From: Anaerobacillus sp.
GTDB taxonomy: Bacteria > Bacillota > Bacilli > Bacillales_H > Anaerobacillaceae
NCBI GenBank assembly: GCA_007120055.1
Contig: SKOL01000592.1
Span: 1-15,208 of the forward strand
Length of the DNA: 15,208 nt
Direction: 5' to 3'
Shown: piece after piece, positions 7,901-14,902 of the stretch
How positions within the stretch are numbered: the first letter of the stretch is position 1
Layout of the letters: every line of letters begins with the position of its first letter
Made by a program: the position numbers and the translations under genes
Notes under the pieces: model-generated
What the model was told of the DNA's origin: nothing
The model's input: only the letters and a program-made list of their open reading frames with translations
Database searches by the model: none

Positions 7901-8295
7901 TGTAACTCTTTCACCACTTCGATGAGCTCTTTTACATTTCGTGAAAACCTAGAAATACTTTTCGTGACAATATAATCAATTTTCCCTTCCCTACAATGTC
8001 GCAATAAGCGGTTTAGACCTAATCTATTTGTCATTTTGGTGCCAGAGACACCTTCATCGTAATAAATAGAAACCAACTTAAACTGTGACTTTGTTTGAAC
8101 AAAACGAGTAAAATAATCGATTTGAGTTTCTAAAGATTGCAATTGTGTACTGATCTTTTTACTTGTCCTAGCATAAGCTGCCACTCGGATCACCTTTTGT
8201 TCCGACTCTATTAAACTAGCCTTTTCTTGGGTTAATGGCTTCCACAGAACCTCGTTCCACTCATGATTTTTTAGGATGTCCTTCGACAAACGCAA
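4909..8295 (-). CDS. Double large serine recombinase: two complete recombinases fused in one frame
   Basis: At 1128 aa this is about twice the usual length of a large serine recombinase. The first unit has a resolvase domain (YARTS with likely catalytic S45, DEGVSG, TKSISRFSRN), a Recombinase domain (about 190-310) and a zinc ribbon (C334, C337, C354, C364). A charged, low-complexity linker covers about 515-590. The second unit repeats the whole set: YCRVS (S606), DRGLSG, TKSISRFARN, a Recombinase domain (about 755-875), a zinc ribbon (C902, C905, C930, C942) and a coiled coil (about 970-1060). All catalytic and zinc residues that I can judge are present in both. Large serine recombinases carry out site-specific integration and excision of mobile elements, so this protein probably moves the island. 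An ATG inside the linker (residue 581) lacks a good SD. The start is uncertain: TTG at 8295 lies too close to AAAGGGG, and TTG at 8289 is better spaced. Confidence 0.88.
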   Translation of the reverse strand: MRLSKDILKNHEWNEVLWKPLTQEKASLIESEQKVIRVAAYARTSKKISTQLQSLETQIDYFTRFVQTKSQFKLVSIYYDEGVSGTKMTNRLGLNRLLRHCREGKIDYIVTKSISRFSRNVKELIEVVKELQGLNIGLYFQKENLDTSKGYNEFLLATYAALAQNEVETLSHNVSWGYEKKALRGSPKFERILGYHVTYQQKKTYITVDEEEAQAVKKIYELFLEGSTLKKIAHYLMQQGVLTSKGGTIWDGSVVKKILTNVAYTGNRFAYFKTTTLLDNGKPNDEPSYYIENSHPAIIDPATFEEVQKRFKPAERKKKNKKAEFRPLSGRVMCGLCGCNYQFLSDYATPCWRCRKTKAGSNLCASSKINESELLEMMKQAFYERFLEKGTLKDIFHPMKRFHEQDYFEQRRLLYFSHLRLVREQEKTVEEEEWAAIHDRKHQLEEELFNFENHVKNMEKDRLYREKAITWMTRLQSLDDFHEQATIEYLRAWIVSMTIYSKDTFIVYWFDQEETKIGEGETPEPPKTIRKQNIKANPVRQATEQSGEEEGNVIVETKRRETSTTSEVSLTKQIKKEKKNMNKVEQSIRTRPEQPTLRTASYCRVSTEQDAQQISLESQVAYYTYLILKNPEMSFAGIFADRGLSGTQTKNRTEFNRLMRKCKQGKIDQILTKSISRFARNTVDALSFVRMLKALNPPVYVHFERENINTADKDSDLMLTVLSSMAQEEAVNVGTSSQWGKQKLAEVGIVRPSRFPYGYIADEHKNWCIEPKQAAVVKRMYDSYAAGKSIGRIARELSEDGIETANGNKYWHLNTVGKMLASPVYKGCILYQQTYVKDLFTRKQVINQGELPQYFIEDHHPAIIPPEEWEAVQKIRESKQTKFTVKSGEISKPQNFHQVFRCGECGGAVSHRMHYDQQDPKKRARHYWRCIIAAGKNNSTTCTALSFREEYLEHNFMSALLDIKANEDFPLSVEAVAAKADLTSEEFGNIEEIEVKMEQLNQELYEAVDEELNQAGQDTKKVEALTEQIVQYKHQLDAFEERQEQATKYRIELEWLMNELKDITEFDPLKNRIAFRADIFERLVESGTINPDGRIVYKLSTGTEWESYLEDKLSYKLKVKRPRRKKRK

Positions 8296-8397
8296 AAACC
8301 CCTTTCCTTTTATCTTGAATAGTGATGTTCCTTCATCTCTTGGTGCTTTGAAGGTATGTTATCTATCACTCATCCTCGATAAAAGTTCAAGGGGTTT
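8296..8397 (-). promoter_or_regulatory. Nested ~100-nt inverted repeat masking the SD of the double recombinase
   Basis: Four nested helices can be drawn: 8296-8304 with 8389-8397 (AAACCCCTT/AAGGGGTTT), 8307-8314 with 8378-8385 (CTTTTATC/GATAAAAG), 8321-8326 with 8365-8370 (AGTGAT/ATCACT), and 8330-8335 with 8349-8354 (CCTTCA/TGAAGG). On the minus strand the 3' side of the outer helix contains AAAGGGG, the SD of the fusion gene. TTTTTG follows, so it could also act as a terminator or attenuator for the recombinase gene upstream. It matches no riboswitch class I recognise. It most likely limits translation or transcription of the double recombinase relative to the gene before it; this is inferred from pairing alone. 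Confidence 0.6.
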
Positions 8398-8412
8398 GTC
8401 TTTATTAGAAAT

Positions 8413-10050
8413 TTATTTTTCTCGTAGAGCTACAAACGTTCTCGTTATCCCACATTTAAATTCCAGTGTGACTTTCTGATCTTGGTCAATGATGCCTCGC
8501 TGAATAACCTGCCTGAATATATCCTCTTGAAATTCCGATTCATCAAGTTCGTATAGAAAGGTAAGTAAGGTCTCTAAATGTCGCTTCATATGCTTACTTT
8601 CTTGTTGCTTATTACTCAGTTCATCGTATTCGGATTGAAGTAACTCTTGTTCATAGTATAAATGATTGATAGAGGCTTCATAGACGCTTGCGACAGTAGA
8701 TCTACTTTGTTCGGCTAGTTCTGAAACTCGTTCATTAATTTGCTCGATTTGGGCCTCAAGGTTCAATTTGCGTGCTTTTTCTGCAGAAGTAAGATCGTAT
8801 TCCTCAATTACTTTATGAGTTTCTTGAATCAGTTCTTCTTTTTCTTCTTTTAAGTCATGAAGTAATGCCATGAAATCTCTCTCCAGTGCAGATTCCCAAA
8901 CAAATTTTGCTTTACATTTCACATTGTATTTTTTAGGATGAATCCTGGTTCTGCATTGCCATGCGGTATAAAGGAATTTCTCTCCGTTCCTCTCTGAAGT
9001 CAGCCGCCGTCGAACAATCGGGTGGCCACACTCTTCGCAGTAAAGAATGTTTGAAAAGCATGATTTATTCGAATAAGCCTGTCTATAATTCCCATCAGGG
9101 TTTCTAAACATTTCGCTCCTTCTTTTCATCTCCTGCTGGACCGCCTCCCAGTCTTCCTCTGGAATAATGGCAGGGTGATGGTTTCGAATGAAATACTGTT
9201 GCTCTCTTCCGTCATTTCTGATCCGTTTGTGAGTTAAATAATCTATTGTTACCGTTTTTTGTAAAAGTGCATTGCCACAAAATTTTTCGTTTGTTAATAT
9301 TTTATAAACAGAATCCGAGGTCCATGTTTTATTTCCTCTTGCAGTTAGTATCCCATCTCGCATTAATTCTTTGGCGATGGTTACTGTTCCTTTTCCATTA
9401 AGGAAGTCGTAATAGATCCGCCTTATTATCTCTGCTTCTTTTTCGTTAATGACTAGGTTTCCATTTTCATCCGTATCGTAGCCTAAGAAATAAGTTGTTG
9501 GAATATGCGCTATGCCTCGTTGAAATCTCTTCTTTATTCCCCAGCGAGTATTCTCACTTATGGAGCGGGATTCTTCTTGAGCCATGGAAGATAAAATGGT
9601 TAGGAACAATTCACTCTTCGTATCTAAAGTGTCAATATTTTCCTTTTCAAAATAAATTCCAATTCCGAGATTCTTGAGCTCGCGGATATATTTCAAACAG
9701 TCTAGAGTGTTCCTTGCAAAGCGACTAATGGATTTAGTTAAAATGTAATCAATTTTTCCTTCGACACAATCATTGATTAGACTTTGAAATCCTAACCTCT
9801 TGTTCGTTGAGGTTCCAGAAATACCTTCATCGCAGTATACTTTTACCATTTCCCAATTTGCATTACTGTTTATAAAATCAGTATAGTGTGCTACCTGTAA
9901 TTCATAGCTTCCGGCTTGAGAAGGGTCATTGGTTGAAATTCGCGCATATGCTGCAACTCGCTTTTTAACCCCACCAGCATTGGGTTCATTTCTTCCTGTT
10001 CTAACCTTTGCCGGTATTACCCTAACTTTTGGTGATCTCTTTTCACTCAA
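8413..10050 (-). CDS. Large serine recombinase, type B, complete
   Basis: This 545-aa protein has the standard architecture. The resolvase domain shows YARIS with likely catalytic S39, DEGISGT, and TKSISRFARN (about 106-114). The Recombinase domain spans about 185-310 (TTYFLGYDT, HHPAIIPEEDWEAVQQEMKRR). The zinc ribbon uses C338, C341, C366 and C379, and a coiled coil covers about 385-490. It should bind attachment sites and exchange DNA strands to integrate or excise the element. The start is TTG at 10050; AAGGAG overlaps the stop codon of the truncated recombinase upstream (stop at 10068-10070), so the two were translationally coupled. The fragment at 1-538 is its close relative. No missing active-site residue is visible. 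Confidence 0.9.
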   Translation of the reverse strand: MSEKRSPKVRVIPAKVRTGRNEPNAGGVKKRVAAYARISTNDPSQAGSYELQVAHYTDFINSNANWEMVKVYCDEGISGTSTNKRLGFQSLINDCVEGKIDYILTKSISRFARNTLDCLKYIRELKNLGIGIYFEKENIDTLDTKSELFLTILSSMAQEESRSISENTRWGIKKRFQRGIAHIPTTYFLGYDTDENGNLVINEKEAEIIRRIYYDFLNGKGTVTIAKELMRDGILTARGNKTWTSDSVYKILTNEKFCGNALLQKTVTIDYLTHKRIRNDGREQQYFIRNHHPAIIPEEDWEAVQQEMKRRSEMFRNPDGNYRQAYSNKSCFSNILYCEECGHPIVRRRLTSERNGEKFLYTAWQCRTRIHPKKYNVKCKAKFVWESALERDFMALLHDLKEEKEELIQETHKVIEEYDLTSAEKARKLNLEAQIEQINERVSELAEQSRSTVASVYEASINHLYYEQELLQSEYDELSNKQQESKHMKRHLETLLTFLYELDESEFQEDIFRQVIQRGIIDQDQKVTLEFKCGITRTFVALREK

Positions 10051-10067
10051 AAACCTTCATCTCCTTC

Positions 10068-11354
10068 CTATAATTCGACTTCAATCTCCTCCCCGGTTAC
10101 CCATGTGAAGGAAAATAGAAAAGGTGATAGTGCTTTTACACGTATCACCCATGCTCTCAAGTATTCAACATCTGTTAATTCATCTACTAACTCATCAAAT
10201 GATAATTTTGCCAAAGGAATATTTCCTAGCTTCTCAAGTGCGTTTTTTCTGTAGGAAATATCCGCCTCAATGAAATTCCACCACTCTTCTTTTACCTTTA
10301 TTTCTAACTCTGTTTTAACCCTTTTATATCTCAAATCTTCAATCCGCTCACCATCCCCTTCTAGGATGGCATTACTTTCTTCGAATAAGATTTTTTCGAG
10401 TGTGATTCGGAGCTCGTTGTATTCAGCATCTCCTTTAACTTCGATATTGTTTAAATCTTTCATCATCTTAAAGATGATTCTCTTAACACCGTCTTCGTCA
10501 TTTTCAGCTGGTTCATATTTTGCTCGTACTGCTGCTATCAAGGCTGTAGTAATATTTTCTTCTTTAATGCCTTCCATTGTACAAAGTTCGTTACTCTTTA
10601 TTCTCTTTCCGCATCTCCAAGTCACAACACCTCTGCAAATGAACCTTTGCAAGTTTCCCCCACATTGCCCACATACGATTCGACTAGATAATGGGTAGCT
10701 ATGCTTCTTGTACCCTTTATTTCGTTTACTTCTTTGCTTTAGTTTTTCTTGAGCCGCATCGAAAATGTCTCTTTCAACAATCGGTTCATGGTGATCACTA
10801 ATTAAGTAGATATCTCGCTCACCTTTATTTTTTGTGGATGTGTGACTTATGTGGTCTTTACTATAGGTTTTCTGCCCAATAACATCTCCAATATAATTAA
10901 CATTTTTTATTAATTCCCTTATCGCTGTTCCCGACCACTCCTTTTTACCCTTGATAGTTTCGTAGCCTTTTCGTATAAAAACTCTAGCAATCTCTGGTGG
11001 CGTATGCCCTTCGATACATAGTTTAAATGCTTCTCTCACAATGTCTGCTTCTTGTTGATGCACGACCCAGTTTTTGTTTTTATCTAGTCGATATCCTAAG
11101 ATACGATGAAATCTTGGCTGCCCTCTCTCTAATCGTTTGGCATGAGACCATTTTATATTTTGTGAAATGCTGTGGCTTTCTTCTTGGGCAACAGCTGCCA
11201 TCATCGTTAAGATGAATTCACTTTGCATGCTTTCAGTGTCAATGTCTTCTTTCTCGAAGATCAATCTAACACCATTCTCTTTTAGCATACGTACCGTTTC
11301 AAGAGTGTCCAAAACATTTCTTGCAAAGCGGGAGACTGACTTGCAAAGTATCAA
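10068..11354 (-). pseudogene. 5'-truncated large serine recombinase, type A (A')
   Basis: The recognisable frame starts at LILCKSVSRFARN, equivalent to about residue 103 of the complete type B enzyme. The first ~100 residues, including the catalytic serine and the D-E-G-x-S-G loop, are gone. The rest is intact: Recombinase domain (RILGYRLDKNKNW onward), zinc ribbon (C228, C231, C248, C258 counted from the TTG at 11354), and a helical C-terminus. It resembles the first half of the double recombinase (RILGY type) more than the type B enzyme. The sequence upstream of 11354 (LSVSTA, then AT-rich DNA) does not continue the fold. TTG at 11354 has no SD, so expression is doubtful. Its undamaged 3' part and coupling to the next gene suggest recent truncation. 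A DNA-binding fragment could still be made. Confidence 0.82.
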
Positions 11355-11417
11355 CGCCGTGGAGACGGATAGATAAAAATTTTTATAAATAGATTAAAAG
11401 AATCCGAGTTTCTACTA

Positions 11418-11522
11418 TTATATAGCGCGGTTATTCTTTCTCCTCTCTTCCCTATTTTCTCGTTTCATTTTTAATGCGAATTTCACCCCATAAAACGCAA
11501 AAAATGGCCAACCTCCCTGCAT
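11418..11522 (-). CDS. Possible 34-aa basic membrane-active peptide
   Basis: From ATG at 11522 the peptide starts MQGGWPFFAFYGVKFALKMK and ends in a run of arginine, lysine, glutamate and asparagine. A short hydrophobic N-terminus followed by a basic tail would suit a small membrane-associated protein. The SD is weak (AAGG about 11 bases upstream). Starts further upstream (ATG at 11561) lack an SD and would run back towards the terminator. It lies between a terminator and a truncated recombinase. I do not recognise it, and it may be chance. Confidence 0.25.
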   Translation of the reverse strand: MQGGWPFFAFYGVKFALKMKRENREERRKNNRAI

Positions 11523-11570
11523 GGAGATGAGCCTTGTAAGTAGAATTACTTCTATTTTCATATTAAATAA

Positions 11571-11609
11571 GCAAAATAAAAATGCCCACCACCAATTAAG
11601 GAAGTGAGC
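11571..11609 (-). terminator. Rho-independent terminator of the right-hand operon
   Basis: GCCCAC (11584-11589) pairs with GTGAGC (11604-11609) with one mismatch, plus inner CC/GG pairs. On the minus strand ATTTTTATTTTGC follows. It lies about 45 bases past the stop of the AlbA_2 gene at 11655, the last gene of the operon. The hairpin and flank share CACCACC, GAGCTATTA and TCTTCTATT, in the same order, with the terminator at 671-716. Confidence 0.65.
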
Positions 11610-11654
11610 TATTAGGAACAAGTATCTTCTATTATATAGTCTTCTAAAACCATT

Positions 11655-12803
11655 TCATTTATATGACTCTTTAAAATCGTGGAGTGCTCTATTTAATGCT
11701 ATGCCTACTGATAGCCTATGTTTGTTTACCTCGGCTTCCCTTTTATTACCGGTGTCAACCGTAAAATGAACTTGTTCTGATTCGGCAGCATAAGACTCTA
11801 TAATTGTAAGGTTACGCTCGACATAAGACTCAAAGGTTAATTTTTCTTCTTCATTCTCAAAATATAAAACTACTTCATCAAGGTGTCTTTTTGCAAACAC
11901 TTCTTCCATATCCTCGTCATCAAAAAAGAACTTCTGCAGTTTATAAGCTATGCTATCCTTCAAATAATATCTGTATGAATATTTATGTTCGAGTCCCCAT
12001 TGATCACGGCCAACATACCCCCGTTGCGGTATAGGTGTTTTAAACCTTCCACTATCTAAAACCACTAATTGAAAATCTTCTAACACAGTTTCATTGCACA
12101 TAATTTTTAAGTTTTTATACATGAACTTAGAATTTGTCTGGGAATAGACATAAAACTCACCTGACCTTCTATCGTACTCATCGTCGTCATATTCTTCTAC
12201 AAGCTTAAACTCTGGTTTATAAATATTATAGTGTGTTTCGTTGTTTTCAACCCATTCAGCTTTGTTCTGTAATCTATTTACTATCTGTATCAATGGCGGT
12301 TGGGTTAATCCGAGTCTTTTCTTCCATGACATTTCAATCTGCTGTATATTAGCATTTTGACTAATCGGGGTGTTCTTATCACCAATTCTCGTGTATATGT
12401 ACCCTTCTCTTATATTTCTGTGCTTTTTACACGTTTTCTTTAAGTAAAAAGGTACATTATATGAGTTGTAAATTGTAAGGATATCAATTTCCTTAGCATC
12501 AATTCTAATGGTCTCTACACTTACCTCCGGAGTATTATCACCTGCAAAAACTGTGTTGGAGAGTAAATCTAGTATTGCTACTTGCTTAACTCGGTTTTCA
12601 TCACTAAGCCCAATAAGCTCTCCATCATCAGAAACTCCAATAATTATATAGCAATCCCTATCATGTACTGTATTTGCAAAACATAGAATGTCATGCAGCA
12701 ACCTTTCAGTGTCCTTATGCCACTCTTGTTTAAAATCCCAATAATCTCCTTCAGCCTTGCTGCCAATTAAATGATAAATTTTATCCTCTAAGTTACTTTC
12801 CAT
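11655..12803 (-). CDS. AlbA_2 (Schlafen-fold) domain protein, candidate defence effector
   Basis: A 382-aa protein whose N-terminal ~145 residues form an AlbA_2 domain: EGDYWDFKQEW (18-28), then DILCFANTVHDRDCYIIIGV and DDGELIGL (59-66), ending in YTRIGDKNTPIS. Unlike the protein at 1501-2961 it lacks the ATP-binding module. Residues about 150-382 are acidic and unfamiliar, with aromatic-rich stretches (YDDDEYDRRSGEFYVYSQT). AlbA_2/Schlafen domains bind or cut nucleic acids in some families and occur in bacterial antiviral systems; here the function is inferred. ATG at 12803 has AAAGGGGC seven bases upstream, and only 21 bases separate it from the small gene before it, so it is the last gene of the operon. 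Confidence 0.8.
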   Translation of the reverse strand: MESNLEDKIYHLIGSKAEGDYWDFKQEWHKDTERLLHDILCFANTVHDRDCYIIIGVSDDGELIGLSDENRVKQVAILDLLSNTVFAGDNTPEVSVETIRIDAKEIDILTIYNSYNVPFYLKKTCKKHRNIREGYIYTRIGDKNTPISQNANIQQIEMSWKKRLGLTQPPLIQIVNRLQNKAEWVENNETHYNIYKPEFKLVEEYDDDEYDRRSGEFYVYSQTNSKFMYKNLKIMCNETVLEDFQLVVLDSGRFKTPIPQRGYVGRDQWGLEHKYSYRYYLKDSIAYKLQKFFFDDEDMEEVFAKRHLDEVVLYFENEEEKLTFESYVERNLTIIESYAAESEQVHFTVDTGNKREAEVNKHRLSVGIALNRALHDFKESYK

Positions 12804-12824
12804 TATTAGCCCCTTTAAATAAAT

Positions 12825-13001
12825 CTATTTTATCTTTTGATAATAATTGAACACTAATCTTCTAAATTCACTATCAGACATTTTGTCTTTTCCTCTATCC
12901 ATTCTTGGAATATAATTAACAGGTTCAGATTTATGATATTTATGAACTTCAATAAGATCTTCATTTAGTACAAATATATAATCACCCAATTTTAATTCCA
13001 T
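12825..13001 (-). CDS. Small 58-aa protein, function unknown
   Basis: I do not recognise this protein. It begins MELKLGDYIFVLNEDLIEVH, with a possible beta hairpin. It then has a lysine and aspartate rich loop (PRMDRGKDKMS), and ends in a probable helix (DSEFRRLVFNYYQKIK). The start is placed at 13001, not at an upstream ATG at 13022, because AGGAGG (13011-13016) lies nine bases before the 13001 ATG and inside any longer version. It sits 38 bases after the 196-aa gene and 21 before the AlbA_2 gene, so it is within the operon. Its size would suit an antitoxin, inhibitor or adaptor, but nothing in the sequence decides this. Confidence 0.7.
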   Translation of the reverse strand: MELKLGDYIFVLNEDLIEVHKYHKSEPVNYIPRMDRGKDKMSDSEFRRLVFNYYQKIK

Positions 13002-13010
13002 TTCAAAGAA

Positions 13011-13016
13011 CCTCCT
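13011..13016 (-). promoter_or_regulatory. SD that fixes the start of the 58-aa gene
   Basis: CCTCCT on the plus strand reads AGGAGG on the minus strand, a perfect SD nine bases before ATG 13001. The upstream ATG at 13022 has no SD. Confidence 0.75.
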
Positions 13017-13039
13017 AGACATTTAAATTAGATTTACTT

Positions 13040-13630
13040 TTAACCAGCGATCATTTGACTTAAAGCTGGGATGAACGGAGAAATTAAAGTCATATGCGAG
13101 GCCGCATTGGTTATAAATTTTGTGTAACTGCTATTGAATTCAGGGCTTCCTTGATTTAACTCCATTTCATTTACCATCATTCTAAGCTCTCTTTTTTCTT
13201 CATTATTTTCGATTTCATTAAGGGCAGCCCTGAGCTCTTCAAATAATCTACTAGAGTCCATGTTTACAACATTATGTGAATTATCAGTTGAATTTATGTT
13301 CACTCTGGTGTTTGCTCCATTTAAGTTATAAACTACGCTTTCCATTGGTCTGTTTTCATTTTCTACTTTTATTCTTGATTCTTTCTTTACATCAACTTGA
13401 TAATGAGCAGGAAATCCTCCTTGAGCTTCAAAAAAACCGCGATCAAGTACAATGTACCTTTCTACTAATCCATTATCTAGTTTTCTAATAATGATGTCGC
13501 CTTCTTCTATTGGGATAGTTGCATCATCAATAAATATTTGCTTTGTTTGCACACAAGCCTCGATATCTTCATAGTACTCCCCATTTTGTTTTTCTAGAGT
13601 GACATTTGCATTTATAAAACTTTTAAACAT
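13040..13630 (-). CDS. 196-aa protein with N-rich linker, function unknown
   Basis: The protein has three visible parts. Residues about 1-85 are beta-rich (IPIEEGDIIIRKLDNGLVER, then YIVLDRGFF and HYQVDV). A polar asparagine and serine rich linker covers about 97-125 (VYNLNGANTRVNINSTDNS). A helical acidic domain covers about 127-196 (FEELRAALNEIENNEEKREL), ending in a mildly hydrophobic SPFIPALSQMIAG. I have seen the N-x-N-S-T-D-N-S type linker in bacterial proteins of unknown function that sit between a sensor-like and a helical domain, but cannot name the family. No signal peptide. ATG at 13630 follows GGGAGGGTGA. It lies 107 bases after the HEPN-like gene and 38 before the 58-aa gene. It may be a regulator or adaptor in the operon. 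Confidence 0.75.
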   Translation of the reverse strand: MFKSFINANVTLEKQNGEYYEDIEACVQTKQIFIDDATIPIEEGDIIIRKLDNGLVERYIVLDRGFFEAQGGFPAHYQVDVKKESRIKVENENRPMESVVYNLNGANTRVNINSTDNSHNVVNMDSSRLFEELRAALNEIENNEEKRELRMMVNEMELNQGSPEFNSSYTKFITNAASHMTLISPFIPALSQMIAG

Positions 13631-13737
13631 TTGAATTCACCCTCCCTAAAAATTAACTATGCTCAAAGTTCCTCATGGTGATACAATGTCTCATAGCAAT
13701 TTTCCCTTTATTAATGACCAGTTGCTGTAATGATAAT

Positions 13738-14823
13738 TTATTTAAATAATTTTTCCATTTCACCATTGAACATTTCAGCCTTTTCTTCGTACTCTTTCAT
13801 TGTTAACCCTTGCGGAAAATATACAGAGAAATATCTATCATAACCATCTCTATACTTTAATCCAGTCGACTCAACCACTCTGATCCATGTAATACCTCTA
13901 CTTTTCACATATTCTCTTCCTGTTTGAAATTTAGAAATCTCTAATGCTGTTTTTGGTATATGCACAATAGGAAAGCCATTGGATGGACCAATGTTTCGCC
14001 CTTTGAATTTAAACTTTATGTAAGCACCGCTTATTATTGTCTTAGCCAGTAATCTAGGGATTTTTGATAGATTTAATGTTATCTGTCCAGGTTCCAAGCT
14101 CATTTTTCTAATTTCCTCAATATCTAAATCCGTTAATGCCAGCTCTCCTTGGTTCTTACTATACTCCCGATAAAAATTTAATACATTTACACTAGCAATT
14201 AAATATTCATCATTTAACGAGTTCAGTTCTCTGTTACATAATACATTATGTAGCTCGAGCAGCTGTTTATGTACTACTTTTATTGTGTTATCCACATCTA
14301 ACTCATCTAAAGAAATAGTGTCCAACTCTTTTTTAAATTTAGGTTGCATCCCTGTATGATTATCAATAAATTTTCCTTTTTCTAATGTAACCCTTATGCC
14401 ATCGGTTATTGAATTACTTACTTTGGATACTGGAGTACCGCTATGTTGGGCATAATTTCTGAGATTATAAAGGAAGCGGTATTCAAAGTATTTTTCATAT
14501 ATCGCAGATAAAGCCTCTTTAAAAAACTGAATAAAACTTTCATCTTTATTCCTCTTAAGGTATGTCTCCCACCGATCAATAAAACCTTTATACGAACTTA
14601 AGTAGTTATTTATATACCTTACTAATTTTTTTGTAGAAATATCCTTATCACCTAGACATTCTAAATACTCTTTATAGGTGTCATTCACTTCTTCTACAAA
14701 ATTAAATTCTTTTAATAAAGAATCGAGCTTGTTACAATCTATTAAAAGAGAGTGCTTTTGTTTTTCTGTTAATTGACTCAGAATTTCAAAGTTTCCACTG
14801 TTATTTTCTATAACCCAGCTCAT
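13738..14823 (-). CDS. Candidate HEPN-like protein (R-N-x3-H motif)
   Basis: From ATG at 14823 the protein has 361 residues. The N-terminal half is helical (LVRYINNYLSSYKGFIDRWE, then FFKEALSAIYEKYFEYRFLY) and leads into NLRNYAQHSG at about 121-130. The R-N-x-x-x-H spacing (R122, H127) at the end of a helix is the hallmark of HEPN ribonucleases, common in toxin-antitoxin and abortive-infection systems. The C-terminal half (about 220-361) is mixed alpha/beta (GAYIKFKFKGRNIG, then TWIRVVESTGLKYRDGYDRY) and unrecognised. The start is set by GGAGG eight bases before ATG 14823; a longer frame to 14877 has no SD. It follows the Mrr-like gene by 79 bases. HEPN activity is inferred from the motif only. 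Confidence 0.7.
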   Translation of the reverse strand: MSWVIENNSGNFEILSQLTEKQKHSLLIDCNKLDSLLKEFNFVEEVNDTYKEYLECLGDKDISTKKLVRYINNYLSSYKGFIDRWETYLKRNKDESFIQFFKEALSAIYEKYFEYRFLYNLRNYAQHSGTPVSKVSNSITDGIRVTLEKGKFIDNHTGMQPKFKKELDTISLDELDVDNTIKVVHKQLLELHNVLCNRELNSLNDEYLIASVNVLNFYREYSKNQGELALTDLDIEEIRKMSLEPGQITLNLSKIPRLLAKTIISGAYIKFKFKGRNIGPSNGFPIVHIPKTALEISKFQTGREYVKSRGITWIRVVESTGLKYRDGYDRYFSVYFPQGLTMKEYEEKAEMFNGEMEKLFK

Positions 14824-14830
14824 TAAATAG

Positions 14831-14836
14831 ACCTCC
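14831..14836 (-). promoter_or_regulatory. SD that fixes the start of the HEPN-like gene
   Basis: ACCTCC on the plus strand reads GGAGGT on the minus strand, spaced well from ATG 14823. It lies inside the longer alternative frame, which therefore is unlikely. Confidence 0.7.
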
Positions 14837-14902
14837 GTTTCAATAGCTAATCGATATAAATGAATTCTTATTAACAACAGAAGAGTAGATTCCTTACCCC
14901 TT

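Larger units (their letters stand above)
11355..11654. other. Spacer between recombinase cluster and right-hand operon
   Basis: This 300-base region holds the break point of the truncated recombinase, then TAGATAAAAATTTTTAT with a 14-bp palindrome (ATAAAAATTTTTAT) near 11373-11386. A possible 34-aa ORF and the minus-strand terminator of the right-hand operon (11571-11609) follow. No promoter for the truncated recombinase was recognised. Confidence 0.6.

Noticed and set aside
8296..8397. Known riboswitch
   Set aside because: No conserved core of a riboswitch class that I know could be found; only the nested pairing is supported.
11418..11621. 67-aa protein from TTG at 11621
   Set aside because: The start is TTG without an SD and the N-terminal part would be translated through the operon terminator hairpin.
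14824..14877. Longer N-terminus for the HEPN-like protein
   Set aside because: The extra 18 codons have no SD and contain the SD of the ATG at 14823.
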